A model generated the notes under the pieces. The model ran no database searches. It saw nothing but the letters and a program-made list of their open reading frames with translations, and had not been told where the DNA came from. From assembly GCA_022841665.1 (NCBI GenBank), contig JALHRB010000005.1, forward strand, positions 1 through 64,000: DNA of 64,000 bases, in the 5' to 3' direction. The DNA comes from Pseudolabrys sp. (GTDB lineage Bacteria; Pseudomonadota; Alphaproteobacteria; Rhizobiales; Xanthobacteraceae). Numbering within the stretch: position 1 is the first letter of the stretch; every line of letters starts with the position of its first letter. The position numbers and the translations under genes are program-made. Of this stretch, positions 43,113 to 51,819 are shown piece by piece.

Positions 43113-44054
43113 ATGGGCGGCACCACCTTCTCAGCAAACGAGATTGCGCAACAGCGCCGGAACCGCCTCATTGGCATCGGCCTGATGTGCTGCGCGGTCG
43201 GCCTGTTCGCCGTGCTCGACACGACGGCGAAATATCTCAGCGTCGAAATGGCCATTCTGCAGATCGCGTGGGCGCGCTACACGGGCGCTTTCGTGCTGAC
43301 GCTGTTCGTGTCGAACCCGATTACCCAGCCGAACCTGCTGCGTACCGGCAATCTCAAGCTGCAGATCCTGCGCGCGGTGTTGCTGGTGGCCTCGACCGTG
43401 CTGAACTTCATGGCGCTGCGCTACATGCAGCTCGACGAAGTGCTTTCGATCATCTTCACGTTCCCCTTCATCGTCGCCATCGCCGCGGGCCCGCTGCTCG
43501 GCGAATGGATCGGCTGGCGGCGCTGGAGCGCAATCTGCTTCGGTTTTGCCGGCGTGCTGGTGATCACCCGGCCGGGCTTCGGCGCGGTGCACCCGGCCGC
43601 CCTGTTCTCGCTGGCCGCGACCATCTGCTACGGCATCTATGCCGTGCTGACCCGCATCGTGTCGCGGGTCGATTCCAACCAGACCTCGCTGTTCTACAAC
43701 AATTTCATCGGCGCACTGCTGGTGCTGCCGGTGATCCCCTTCGTCTGGCAGGCGCCGGCGGACTGGACGGTCGCGCTGCTCCTGGTCGCCACAGGCATCC
43801 TGGGCAGCCTCGGGCATTTCTGCCTGATCGCCGGCCACCGGCTGGCGCCGGCCTCGGTGCTTTCGCCCTTCATCTACACCCAGCTCATCTGGGTGGTGAT
43901 TTTGGGCTATGTGGTGTTCGACCACGTGCCCAATGGCTGGACGATCGCCGGCGCAACCATGGTGATCGGTTCCGGCCTCTATCTGCTCTACCGCGAGCGG
44001 CAGGTGGGCAAGAGCACGACCAGCGAAAGCGTGGTAGAGGGCCCGCTGGAATAG
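43113..44054 (+). CDS. DMT (EamA) family transporter
   Basis: 10-TM-like; GIGLMCCAVGLFAVLDTTAKYLS; second EamA repeat. Confidence 0.92.
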   Translation: MGGTTFSANEIAQQRRNRLIGIGLMCCAVGLFAVLDTTAKYLSVEMAILQIAWARYTGAFVLTLFVSNPITQPNLLRTGNLKLQILRAVLLVASTVLNFMALRYMQLDEVLSIIFTFPFIVAIAAGPLLGEWIGWRRWSAICFGFAGVLVITRPGFGAVHPAALFSLAATICYGIYAVLTRIVSRVDSNQTSLFYNNFIGALLVLPVIPFVWQAPADWTVALLLVATGILGSLGHFCLIAGHRLAPASVLSPFIYTQLIWVVILGYVVFDHVPNGWTIAGATMVIGSGLYLLYRERQVGKSTTSESVVEGPLE

Positions 44055-44124
44055 AGAGTTGCGGGGCCTCGTTCATCGGGGCTAAGTTCCCGCCCTCAAT
44101 ACGGATTTCGGCCCCCATCGAGGA

Positions 44125-45165
44125 ATGACTATGGCAACAGCGAAGGACCGGGCGCCGGCCCCGGCCGCCTTGGGCTTGAACGACGATATCGGCGAGGAAA
44201 AGCGTTTGGCCCTGTACCGCTCGCAAATACGCCTGCGCGAGGCCGAGCAGCGCGCCTACGACCTGTTCCTGCAGAATCTGGTGAAGGGCACCAGCCACCT
44301 GTCGCTCGGGCAGGAGGCGATTGCTGCCGGCTTTGCCGAAGCCATGCAGAAGGGCGACCTCAGTTTCTGCACCTATCGCGGCCACGCCCATACGTTGGCG
44401 CGCGGCGTGCCGGTCGAAAAAGTCTTGGGCGAGCTGATGCAGCGCGACAACGGCCTGATGCGCGGCAAGGGCGGCTCGATGCACCTCACCTCCGAAGAGC
44501 ATGGTGTCATGGGCTCCTACGCCATCATCGGCGCGCATCTTCCCATAGCGTGTGGCGCCGCCTGGCGCGCGCAGTACAAGGGGCACAAGGACGTGTCGGT
44601 CTGTTTCTTCGGCGACGGCACCACCAATATCGGCGCCTTCCATGAGGCGCTCAATTTCGCCGCGGTGTGGAAGCTGCCGGTGGTCTTCGTCTGCGAGAAC
44701 AATCTCTACATGGAATACACGCCGATCGCCGACGTGACGGCAGTGCCGCAGCCGGCGGCCGACCGCGCTTCCGCCTATGGGCTCGAGCGCATCCTGATCG
44801 ACGGCAACGACGCCGACGTGGTCTATCGCACTGCGCAGAAGGCCTTCGCCAAGGCGCGCGCCGGCGAGGGTCCGTCGCTCATCGAATGCATAACCTACCG
44901 TCACAGCGGCCATTCGCGCGCCGACCCGGGCAAGTATCGCCCCGAGGGCGAGCTGGAGAAATGGAAAGAGCGCGATCCGATCAAGATCTACCGCGAGCGG
45001 CTGAAGCAATTCGGCATCAGCGAGGACCAGATGTCCGACATCGACACCGAGGTGCGCAAGGAAGTGGATGACGCGACCGAGGCCTGCAAGGCCGCGCCAA
45101 TTCCGCCGGTCGACATCCTCACCACCGACGTCTACGCCGACGGCGGCTGGGCCTGGAGAAACTGA
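44125..45165 (+). CDS. TPP-dependent 2-oxoacid dehydrogenase E1 alpha (pyruvate/acetoin type)
   Basis: GDGTTNIGAFHEALNFAAVWKLPVVFVCENN; TYRHSGHSRADPGKYR. Confidence 0.93.
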   Translation: MTMATAKDRAPAPAALGLNDDIGEEKRLALYRSQIRLREAEQRAYDLFLQNLVKGTSHLSLGQEAIAAGFAEAMQKGDLSFCTYRGHAHTLARGVPVEKVLGELMQRDNGLMRGKGGSMHLTSEEHGVMGSYAIIGAHLPIACGAAWRAQYKGHKDVSVCFFGDGTTNIGAFHEALNFAAVWKLPVVFVCENNLYMEYTPIADVTAVPQPAADRASAYGLERILIDGNDADVVYRTAQKAFAKARAGEGPSLIECITYRHSGHSRADPGKYRPEGELEKWKERDPIKIYRERLKQFGISEDQMSDIDTEVRKEVDDATEACKAAPIPPVDILTTDVYADGGWAWRN

Positions 45166-45166
45166 T

Positions 45167-46147
45167 ATGCCGGAAATCACCTATCGCGACGCGGTGATCC
45201 GCGGCATCGCGCAAGAAATGGCGCGCGATCCCGACGTCGTGTTCCTCGGCGAGGACGTGGCGAAAGCCGGCGGCGTGTTCAAGGCGACCGTCGGCCTGTA
45301 CGAGCAGTTCGGCCCCTTGCGCGTGCGCGACACCCCGATCTCCGAGCAAGCAATCCTGGGCGCCGCCATGGGCGCGGCCATGACGGGCTTGAAGCCGATC
45401 GCCGAGATCATGTTCTCGGACTTCATTGCGGTGTGCTTCGACTACATCGCCAATGAATTCCCCAAGAGCCGCTACATGTCGAACGGCCAGACCAAATGTC
45501 CGTTGGTCGTTCGCACCGGCAACGGCGCCGGCTCGCGCTTCGGCGCGCAGCATTCCCAGAGCGTCGAGAACTGGTGCATGATGATCCCGGGGCTCAAGGT
45601 CGTCGCGCCGTCGTCGCCGCGCGACGTCATCGGGCTGCTGGCCGCCGCCGTGCGCGATCCCGATCCCGTGATCTTCTTCGAGCACAAGTCGCTCTACGCC
45701 ACCAAGGGCGAGGTGCCGGACGGCGAGATCGTCGACACGCTCGGTACCGCCAAGGTTCTGCGTCCGGGCAAGGACGCCACCATCCTGGCGTTGGCGCTGA
45801 TGGTGCCGCGCGCGCTGGAGGCGGCCGAGAGGCTGAAAGCCGAGCACGGCATCGACGCCGAAGTGGTCGACGTGCGCTCGCTGGTGCCGCTCGACATGCA
45901 GACGATCCTGGGCTCGGTGGCCAAGACTCACCGGCTGTTCACCGTGGAAGAGAACCCGCGGCTGTGCGGCTGGGGTGCCGAGATCGTGTCGATCGTGGCG
46001 GACGAGGCCTTCTACGAGCTCGACGGCCCGCCGGTGCGCATCACGACGCCGCACATTCCGCTGCCGGCAGCCGACAACCTGGAAGACATCGTGTTGCCGA
46101 CGCCGGATCGCATCGTCGAGACGGTGAGGCGGAGTTTGGAGAGCTGA
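45167..46147 (+). CDS. 2-oxoacid dehydrogenase E1 beta
   Basis: VVFLGEDVAKAGGVFKATVGL; DTPISEQAILGAAMGAAMTGLKPIAEIMFSDF. Confidence 0.94.
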   Translation: MPEITYRDAVIRGIAQEMARDPDVVFLGEDVAKAGGVFKATVGLYEQFGPLRVRDTPISEQAILGAAMGAAMTGLKPIAEIMFSDFIAVCFDYIANEFPKSRYMSNGQTKCPLVVRTGNGAGSRFGAQHSQSVENWCMMIPGLKVVAPSSPRDVIGLLAAAVRDPDPVIFFEHKSLYATKGEVPDGEIVDTLGTAKVLRPGKDATILALALMVPRALEAAERLKAEHGIDAEVVDVRSLVPLDMQTILGSVAKTHRLFTVEENPRLCGWGAEIVSIVADEAFYELDGPPVRITTPHIPLPAADNLEDIVLPTPDRIVETVRRSLES

Positions 46148-46154
46148 GTTTGCG

Positions 46155-46267
46155 TGTCCCGGATGCGATGCAGCGCGAAGCGGTGCATCGCTGATCCGGG
46201 ACCGTCACGGGTTGTTATGGTCCCGGTTCTGCAGCGCACCGCTTCGCGCTGCGCTGCGCCCGGGACA
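46155..46267. repeat. Palindromic intergenic repeat, family 3
   Basis: GTCCCGGATGCGATGCAGCGCGAAGCGGTGCATCGCTGATCCGGGACCGT...; homolog of 16575. Confidence 0.8.
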
Positions 46268-46285
46268 CGAAGAAGGAAACGCACA

Positions 46286-47737
46286 ATGTACGAGAACCTC
46301 CTCGCCAACGTCCCGACCGACCTCTGGATCGGCGGCAAGTGGCGCAAATCCTCCGACGGCGGCCGCTTCGACGTCGTCGATCCGGCGACCGAGCGCAAGA
46401 TTGCCAGTGTGGCGAGCGCGACGGTGGATGACGCCATCGCGGCGGTGGACGCCGCGCAGGGCGCTTTCGAAGCATGGGCGGGCCGCAAGCCGCGCGAGCG
46501 CGGCGAGATCCTGCGCAAGGCCTACGAACTGATCATGCGCGACGCCGAGCGCTTCGCCAAGCTGATCACGCTGGAGAACGGCAAGGCGCTGCCGGACTCG
46601 CGCGGCGAGGTCGCCTATTCGGCCGAGTTCTTCCGCTGGTACGCGGAGGAGGCCGTGCGCAATATCGGCCAGATCTCGATGGCGCCCGCTTCCGGCGCGC
46701 GCATCGTCGCGCAGCACAAGCCGGCGGGCGTCGCCGTGCTGGTGACGCCGTGGAATTTCCCGGCCGCGATGGCCACCCGCAAGATCGGCCCGGCGCTCGC
46801 CGCCGGCTGCCCGGTGGTGCTGAAGCCCGCCTCCGACACCCCGCTCACCATGCTGGCGCTGATGCCGGCGCTGGAGGAGGCCGGCGTGCCGGCCGGCGTG
46901 GTCAACGTCATTCCGTCGCGCTCCTCCGGCAAGGTGGTCAGCGCCATGCTGCACGATCCCCGCGTGCGCGTCGTCTCCTTCACCGGCTCGACCGAAGTCG
47001 GCCGCAAGCTGCTGCATGAGGCGGCAGACCAGATCCTGAAGCCGGCGATGGAATTGGGCGGCAACGCGCCCTTCATCGTATTCGAGGATGCCGACATCGA
47101 CGCCGCCATCGACGGCGCCATGATTGCGAAAATGAGGAACATGGGCGAAGCCTGCACGGCTGCGAACCGCTTCTACGTGCACGAGAAGGTGCACGACGAG
47201 TTTGCGAAGAAGCTCACCGCCAAGATGGCGGGCCTGAAGATGGGCAACGGCCTCGACGAAGGCGTCGCGCTCGGGCCGCTGGTCAACAAGGAAGGCCGCG
47301 ACAAGGTCATCGAGCTGGTCGACGACGCCGTGTCCAAGGGCGCCAAGGTCCTGACCGGCGGCAAATCGCCGGACGGACCGGGCTTCTTCTATCCGGCGAC
47401 CGTGCTCACCAATGTGCCGGACGGCGCCAAGATGCTGAGAGAGGAAATTTTCGGCCCGGTCGCCTCGATCCAGACCTTCAAGGACGAGTCCGAGGCGATC
47501 AAGCGCGCCAACGACACCGAATACGGGCTGGTGGCCTATCTCTACACCAAGGATCTCTCGCGCGGCATGCGCGTCTCCGAGAAGCTCGACTTCGGCATGG
47601 TCGGCCTCAACCGCGGCCTCGTCTCCGACCCAGCGGCGCCGTTCGGCGGCACCAAGCAGTCCGGCCTCGGCCGCGAAGGCGCGCAGGAAGGCATGAAGGA
47701 GTTTCTGGAGACGCAATACGTGTCGGTGAGCTGGTAG
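46286..47737 (+). CDS. NAD(P)-dependent succinate-semialdehyde dehydrogenase family protein
   Basis: VTPWNFPAAMATRKIGPALAAGCPVVLKPAS; FTGSTEVGRKLL; NMGEACTAANRFYV. Confidence 0.92.
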   Translation: MYENLLANVPTDLWIGGKWRKSSDGGRFDVVDPATERKIASVASATVDDAIAAVDAAQGAFEAWAGRKPRERGEILRKAYELIMRDAERFAKLITLENGKALPDSRGEVAYSAEFFRWYAEEAVRNIGQISMAPASGARIVAQHKPAGVAVLVTPWNFPAAMATRKIGPALAAGCPVVLKPASDTPLTMLALMPALEEAGVPAGVVNVIPSRSSGKVVSAMLHDPRVRVVSFTGSTEVGRKLLHEAADQILKPAMELGGNAPFIVFEDADIDAAIDGAMIAKMRNMGEACTAANRFYVHEKVHDEFAKKLTAKMAGLKMGNGLDEGVALGPLVNKEGRDKVIELVDDAVSKGAKVLTGGKSPDGPGFFYPATVLTNVPDGAKMLREEIFGPVASIQTFKDESEAIKRANDTEYGLVAYLYTKDLSRGMRVSEKLDFGMVGLNRGLVSDPAAPFGGTKQSGLGREGAQEGMKEFLETQYVSVSW

Positions 47738-47750
47738 GTTTCGCAGTCTT

Positions 47751-47856
47751 GTCATGGCCGGGCTTGTCCCGGCCATCCCGCTCAGGGAGGCAAGGCTATG
47801 ACACGATAATCGGGATCACCGGGTCACGGCGCTGCGCGCCGGCCCGGTGATGACAA
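47751..47856. repeat. Palindromic intergenic repeat, family 4
   Basis: TGTCATGGCCGGGCTTGTCCCGGCCATCCCGCTC...ATCACCGGGTCACGGCGCTGCGCGCCGGCCCGGTGATGACA. Confidence 0.8.
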
Positions 47857-47872
47857 GGAAGGGATTGATCGC

Positions 47873-49291
47873 GTGGACGTCCTGATGCCGCAGCTCGGCG
47901 AGACGGTCGCCGAGGGCAAGATCGTGAGGTGGTTCAAGTCGGCCGGCGACGCCGTGAAGCCGGGCGACAACCTGTTCGAGATCGAGACCGACAAGACCTC
48001 GATGGAAGTGCCGGCGACCTTTGCGGGCACGCTGTCGGCGATCAATTTCCAGGTCGGCGAGGTGGCCAAGGTCGGCGCCGTGGTGGCGGTGATCGCAGGT
48101 GCGGGCGGCGCGGTGGCTACGCCCGTCGCGGCAGCTCCTGCTCCGAGCGCATCCCAACCTGCGTTCGTTCCCACGAAAGCGGGAACCCAAGGTGGCAGGG
48201 CACAGAGTCAGGAAGAACCGGGTCCCCGCTTGCGCGGGGACGAACGGGGTGCAGCTTCGTTCGCGTACCCCAACATGGACCCGCTTCGCGAGGTCCGTAC
48301 ACCCGAGCGCAATTTCGGACCCGCCCGCATCGGCGGTGCCACGGTGACGCCGCTGGCCCGCCGCCTCGCCGGCGAGCGCGGCATCGGCCTTGCTCAGATC
48401 AAGGGCTCCGGACCGCATGGCAGAATAGTCGCGGCCGATGTGGAGAAGGCGTTGCCATCGCGCGGCGCCACCATGGCGACCGGCGCCAGCGCCGCGCAGG
48501 TGAAGGCGCTGTTCGAGGGCGTCGCCTACGAGGAAGTGCCGCTCGACTCCATGCGCGCAACCATCGCGCGGCGCCTGGTCGAGGCCAAGCAGACCATTCC
48601 GCATTTCTATCTCACCGCCGATATCGAGATCGGCCGCCTGCTGGCGATGCGCGAAGAGGCCAACGCCGCCGCGCCACCCCTCCCTAACCCTCCCCCGCAT
48701 AGCTCGCCGAACGGCGAGCGTTCGCTCGCCTATGCGGGGGAGGGAAGGGTGGGGGCGCCCGCCTTCAAGCTCTCGCTCAACGACTTCATCATCAAGGCCT
48801 GGGCGGCGGCGCTTATGCGCGTGCCGGCCGCCAACGCCGTGTGGGCGGAAGACCGGACCTTGCGCTTCGCGCATGCCGACATCGGCGTGGCGGTGGCGCT
48901 CGACGGCGGCCTGATCACGCCGGTCGTGCGCAACGCCGACGTGAAGTCGCTCACCGCGATCTCCGCCGAGATGCGCGACCTGGCCGAGCGCGCGCGCGTC
49001 AAGAAGCTCAAGCCCAACGAATACCAGGGTGGATCGACCGCGATCTCCAATCTCGGCATGTACGGCGTGCGCGAGTTTGCCGCCATCATCAATCCCCCGC
49101 ACGCCACCATCCTGGCGGTCGGCGCGTCGCGCCGCGCCCCGGTCGAGACCGAAGACGGCGGCGTGAAATTCGTCAGCCAGATGACGGTCACACTGTCCTG
49201 CGACCATCGCGTGGTCGACGGCGCGCTCGGCGCCGAACTGCTGGCGGCGTTCAAGTCTCTGGTCGAAAAACCCGTCACCTTTCTGGTCTAA
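47873..49291 (+). CDS. 2-oxoacid dehydrogenase E2 (dihydrolipoamide acyltransferase) with two in-frame repeat insertions
   Basis: DVLMPQLGETVAEGKI; IETDKTSMEVPA lipoyl; SCDHRVVDGALGAELLAAF catalytic; GTG start. Confidence 0.93.
   Translation: MDVLMPQLGETVAEGKIVRWFKSAGDAVKPGDNLFEIETDKTSMEVPATFAGTLSAINFQVGEVAKVGAVVAVIAGAGGAVATPVAAAPAPSASQPAFVPTKAGTQGGRAQSQEEPGPRLRGDERGAASFAYPNMDPLREVRTPERNFGPARIGGATVTPLARRLAGERGIGLAQIKGSGPHGRIVAADVEKALPSRGATMATGASAAQVKALFEGVAYEEVPLDSMRATIARRLVEAKQTIPHFYLTADIEIGRLLAMREEANAAAPPLPNPPPHSSPNGERSLAYAGEGRVGAPAFKLSLNDFIIKAWAAALMRVPAANAVWAEDRTLRFAHADIGVAVALDGGLITPVVRNADVKSLTAISAEMRDLAERARVKKLKPNEYQGGSTAISNLGMYGVREFAAIINPPHATILAVGASRRAPVETEDGGVKFVSQMTVTLSCDHRVVDGALGAELLAAFKSLVEKPVTFLV
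48162..48246. repeat. Family 1 palindromic repeat inside the E2 ORF (linker)
   Basis: CGTTCGTTCCCACGAAAGCGGGAACCC...GGGTCCCCGCTTGCGCGGGGACGAACG. Confidence 0.85.
48675..48755. repeat. Second palindromic repeat inside the E2 ORF (catalytic domain loop)
   Basis: ACCCCTCCCTAACCCTCCCCCGCATAG...CTATGCGGGGGAGGGAAGGGTGGGGG. Confidence 0.85.
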
Positions 49292-49303
49292 AGGAGTTTG
49301 CTC

Positions 49304-50275
49304 ATGGCTGCCGAAAAGCCGGACGTTCTGCTGGTCGGACACAAGAAGCCGGTGATCGTCGGCGGGCTCGAAGGCAATGTCACGCTGCACAAGCTGATCG
49401 ACGCGGCCGACAAGGACGCCTTCCTGAAGCCGATTGCCGACAAAGTACGCGCCATCGCCGTGTCCTACACCAGTGAGCGCATCGGCCCGGAATTCATGCA
49501 GCGCTTCCCCAAGCTCGAGCAGATCTCGAGCTTCGGCGTCGGCTACGACCACATCGACGCCAAATGGGCGGGCGCGCACGGCATCGTCGTCACCAACACG
49601 CCCGACGTGCTGAACGAGGAAGTGGCCGACACCGCGCTCGGGCTCTTGCTCTGCACGGTGCGCGAATTTCCGCAGGCCGACCGCTATCTGCGCGCCGGCA
49701 AGTGGCTGGAGAAGGGCTATCCGCTGACCAAGGCGACCTTGCGCGACCGCACCGTCGGCATGGTCGGCATGGGCCGCATCGGCAGGGCCATCGCGCGCCG
49801 GCTGGAAGCCTTCGGCGTGCCGGTCGTCTATCACAGCCGCAAGCCGCAGGACGGCGTGAGCTACAAATACTATCCCAAGCTCGTCGACATGGCGCGCGAC
49901 GTCGATACGCTGATGGTCATCGTGCCGGGCGGCGCCTCGACGCAGAACATGATCAATGCCGAGGTGCTCAAGGCGCTCGGGCCGCGCGGCATCCTCATCA
50001 ACATGGCGCGCGGCTCGGTGGTGGACGAGCCGGCGCTGATCCAGGCGCTGAAGGACCGCACCATCTATTCCGCCGGCCTCGACGTGTTCGCCAAGGAGCC
50101 GCAGGTGCCGAAGGAGCTGATCGAGATGGACCACGTCGTGCTGTTCCCGCATCTCGGTTCAGCCAGCGAGGCGACGCGCGCGGCGATGGACCGGCTCGTG
50201 GTCGACAACATCCTGGCATGGGCGGCAGGCAAGGCGCCGCTGACACCGGTGCCGGAAACGCCGCCCAAGCGCTGA
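49304..50275 (+). CDS. 2-hydroxyacid dehydrogenase (D-isomer-specific)
   Basis: GVGYDHIDAKWAGAHGIVVTNTPDVLNEEVADTALGLLL; VGMVGMGRIGRAIARRLEAFG. Confidence 0.94.
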   Translation: MAAEKPDVLLVGHKKPVIVGGLEGNVTLHKLIDAADKDAFLKPIADKVRAIAVSYTSERIGPEFMQRFPKLEQISSFGVGYDHIDAKWAGAHGIVVTNTPDVLNEEVADTALGLLLCTVREFPQADRYLRAGKWLEKGYPLTKATLRDRTVGMVGMGRIGRAIARRLEAFGVPVVYHSRKPQDGVSYKYYPKLVDMARDVDTLMVIVPGGASTQNMINAEVLKALGPRGILINMARGSVVDEPALIQALKDRTIYSAGLDVFAKEPQVPKELIEMDHVVLFPHLGSASEATRAAMDRLVVDNILAWAAGKAPLTPVPETPPKR

Positions 50276-50301
50276 GGGGGCGGTCAATCGCGGGGTCAGA
50301 C

Positions 50302-50988
50302 ATGGTTCGCCTCGTTACCATCGCCTTTGCCGCGGTCCTGCTTGCCGCGCCGCCGGCGCGCGCGCAGGCGCCCACGCTGGGCGATGCCGCGCAAGGTATC
50401 CTTGGAAGCTGGGAATTCTCCAACGCCGACCGCGACAAGCGCTGCACCGCGACGTTCAAGACCGACCGCACGGCCGTGGGCTACAAGGTCGAGTTCGACG
50501 CCGGTTGCGGCGCGTTGTTTCCGCTGGTGAACGAGGTCGCCGGCTGGGTCTTTCCGGACAACGACCTGTTGCGCCTGCTCGATGCGCAGGGCCGCGCCCT
50601 GGTCGAGTTCAGCGAGGTGGAGACCGGCATCTACGAGGCGCCGACGCCGGGCGTCGGCGTGCTGTTCCTGCAAAACGCCGCCGCCGCCGGGCCGACGCCG
50701 AAGCCGCCCGCCGAGCTTGCCGGCGACTGGACGATGCGCCGGGGCAACGCGATCCTGTGCGCGCTCACATTGTCGGCAAATCCCTCCGGCGACGCGCTGG
50801 CGCTCGCCGTGAAGCCCGGCTGCGCCGCCTCGGTTGCGCAGCTCAACTTTGCGCAGTGGCGTCTCGACCGCGACGAGCTGATGCTGGTGCCGGCGCGCGG
50901 CAATCCCTGGCGCTTCGAGGAGATCGACGGCACCACCTGGCGCCGCCTGCCGGAGACGGCCGATCCGATCACGCTGGTAAGGCAGTAG
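50302..50988 (+). CDS. Exported protein with two AprI/Inh-like domains
   Basis: Signal peptide; repeats GSWEFSNADRDKRCTATF... and GDWTMRRGNAILCALTL... Confidence 0.75.
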   Translation: MVRLVTIAFAAVLLAAPPARAQAPTLGDAAQGILGSWEFSNADRDKRCTATFKTDRTAVGYKVEFDAGCGALFPLVNEVAGWVFPDNDLLRLLDAQGRALVEFSEVETGIYEAPTPGVGVLFLQNAAAAGPTPKPPAELAGDWTMRRGNAILCALTLSANPSGDALALAVKPGCAASVAQLNFAQWRLDRDELMLVPARGNPWRFEEIDGTTWRRLPETADPITLVRQ

Positions 50989-50995
50989 ATGCTGC

Positions 50996-51022
50996 TTACC
51001 CTCCCCACAAGGAGGAGGGTAA
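50996..51022. terminator. Hairpin between convergent genes (TTACCCTCC...GGAGGGTAA)
   Basis: Inverted repeat in a short convergent gap. Confidence 0.5.
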
Positions 51023-51027
51023 AGAGC

Positions 51028-51753
51028 TCAGATCAGCTTCAGCCCCTTGAAGCTCGCGTGCCCTTCCTTGCCGACGATGATGTGGTCGTGCACGGCGATG
51101 CCGAGAGGCTTGGCCACCTCGATGATCGACTGCGTCATCTGGATGTCCGCGCGTGAGGGCGTCGGGTCGCCGGACGGATGGTTGTGGACCAGGATGATCG
51201 CGGTCGCCGACAATTCGAGCGCGCGCTTGACCACCTCGCGCGGATAGACCGGCGTGTGATCGACCGTGCCGATCTGTTGCACTTCGTCGGCGATGAGCTG
51301 GTTGCGCTTGTCGAGGAACAGCAGGCGGAACTGCTCTTTGTCGGCATAGGCCATGGCCATACGGCAGTAGTCGAGCACGCTCGACCAGGATGACAGCACC
51401 GGCCGCTTCTGCACCTGGCCTTTCGCCAGCCGGCTCGCCGCCGCCTGCACGATCTTGAGCTCATCGACGACGGAATCGCCGACACCCTTGATCTCCTTCA
51501 GCCGCGCGCGCGGCGCCGCGATGACTTCGGCGAAGGAGCCGAATTTCTGGATCAGCTCCTTGGCCAGCGGTTTGACGTCGCGCTGCGGGATGGCGCGGAA
51601 CAGCAGCAGTTCGAGCAGTTCGTAGTCGCTGACGGAATCCGGCCCGGCCTCGCGGAAGCGGCCGCGCAGGCGCTCGCGGTGGCCGTGGTAATGCGGCGCG
51701 GATTCGGCGAGCCCGTCGCTTTCCTCAGCTTCAGCCTGATATTTGTCCGCCAT
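51028..51753 (-). CDS. radC: DNA repair protein RadC
   Basis: [44 protein letters not shown] motif. Confidence 0.96.
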   Translation of the reverse strand: MADKYQAEAEESDGLAESAPHYHGHRERLRGRFREAGPDSVSDYELLELLLFRAIPQRDVKPLAKELIQKFGSFAEVIAAPRARLKEIKGVGDSVVDELKIVQAAASRLAKGQVQKRPVLSSWSSVLDYCRMAMAYADKEQFRLLFLDKRNQLIADEVQQIGTVDHTPVYPREVVKRALELSATAIILVHNHPSGDPTPSRADIQMTQSIIEVAKPLGIAVHDHIIVGKEGHASFKGLKLI

Positions 51754-51819
51754 GCCGCGCCGCCCGCGTTACGCACGGCATGATTGTAGTCGAGTTGTAT
51801 CGTTTGGACGAGGGTGGAA

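Noticed and set aside
42975-43113. Upstream extension of the DMT transporter ORF (MRAQIHPSVAP...WMDGCHLKGRLFFPAGG)
   Set aside because: The extension overlaps conserved leader C; similarity to region D is at nucleotide/hairpin level, so the start at 43113 is preferred.
48162-48755. Considered the E2 insertions as assembly error or pseudogene
   Set aside because: Frame is open throughout and conserved lipoyl, PSBD and catalytic motifs are intact on both sides of both inserts.
47816-50152. 778-aa antisense ORF opposite E2 and the hydroxyacid dehydrogenase
   Set aside because: Translation is compositionally biased and opposite two well-supported genes.
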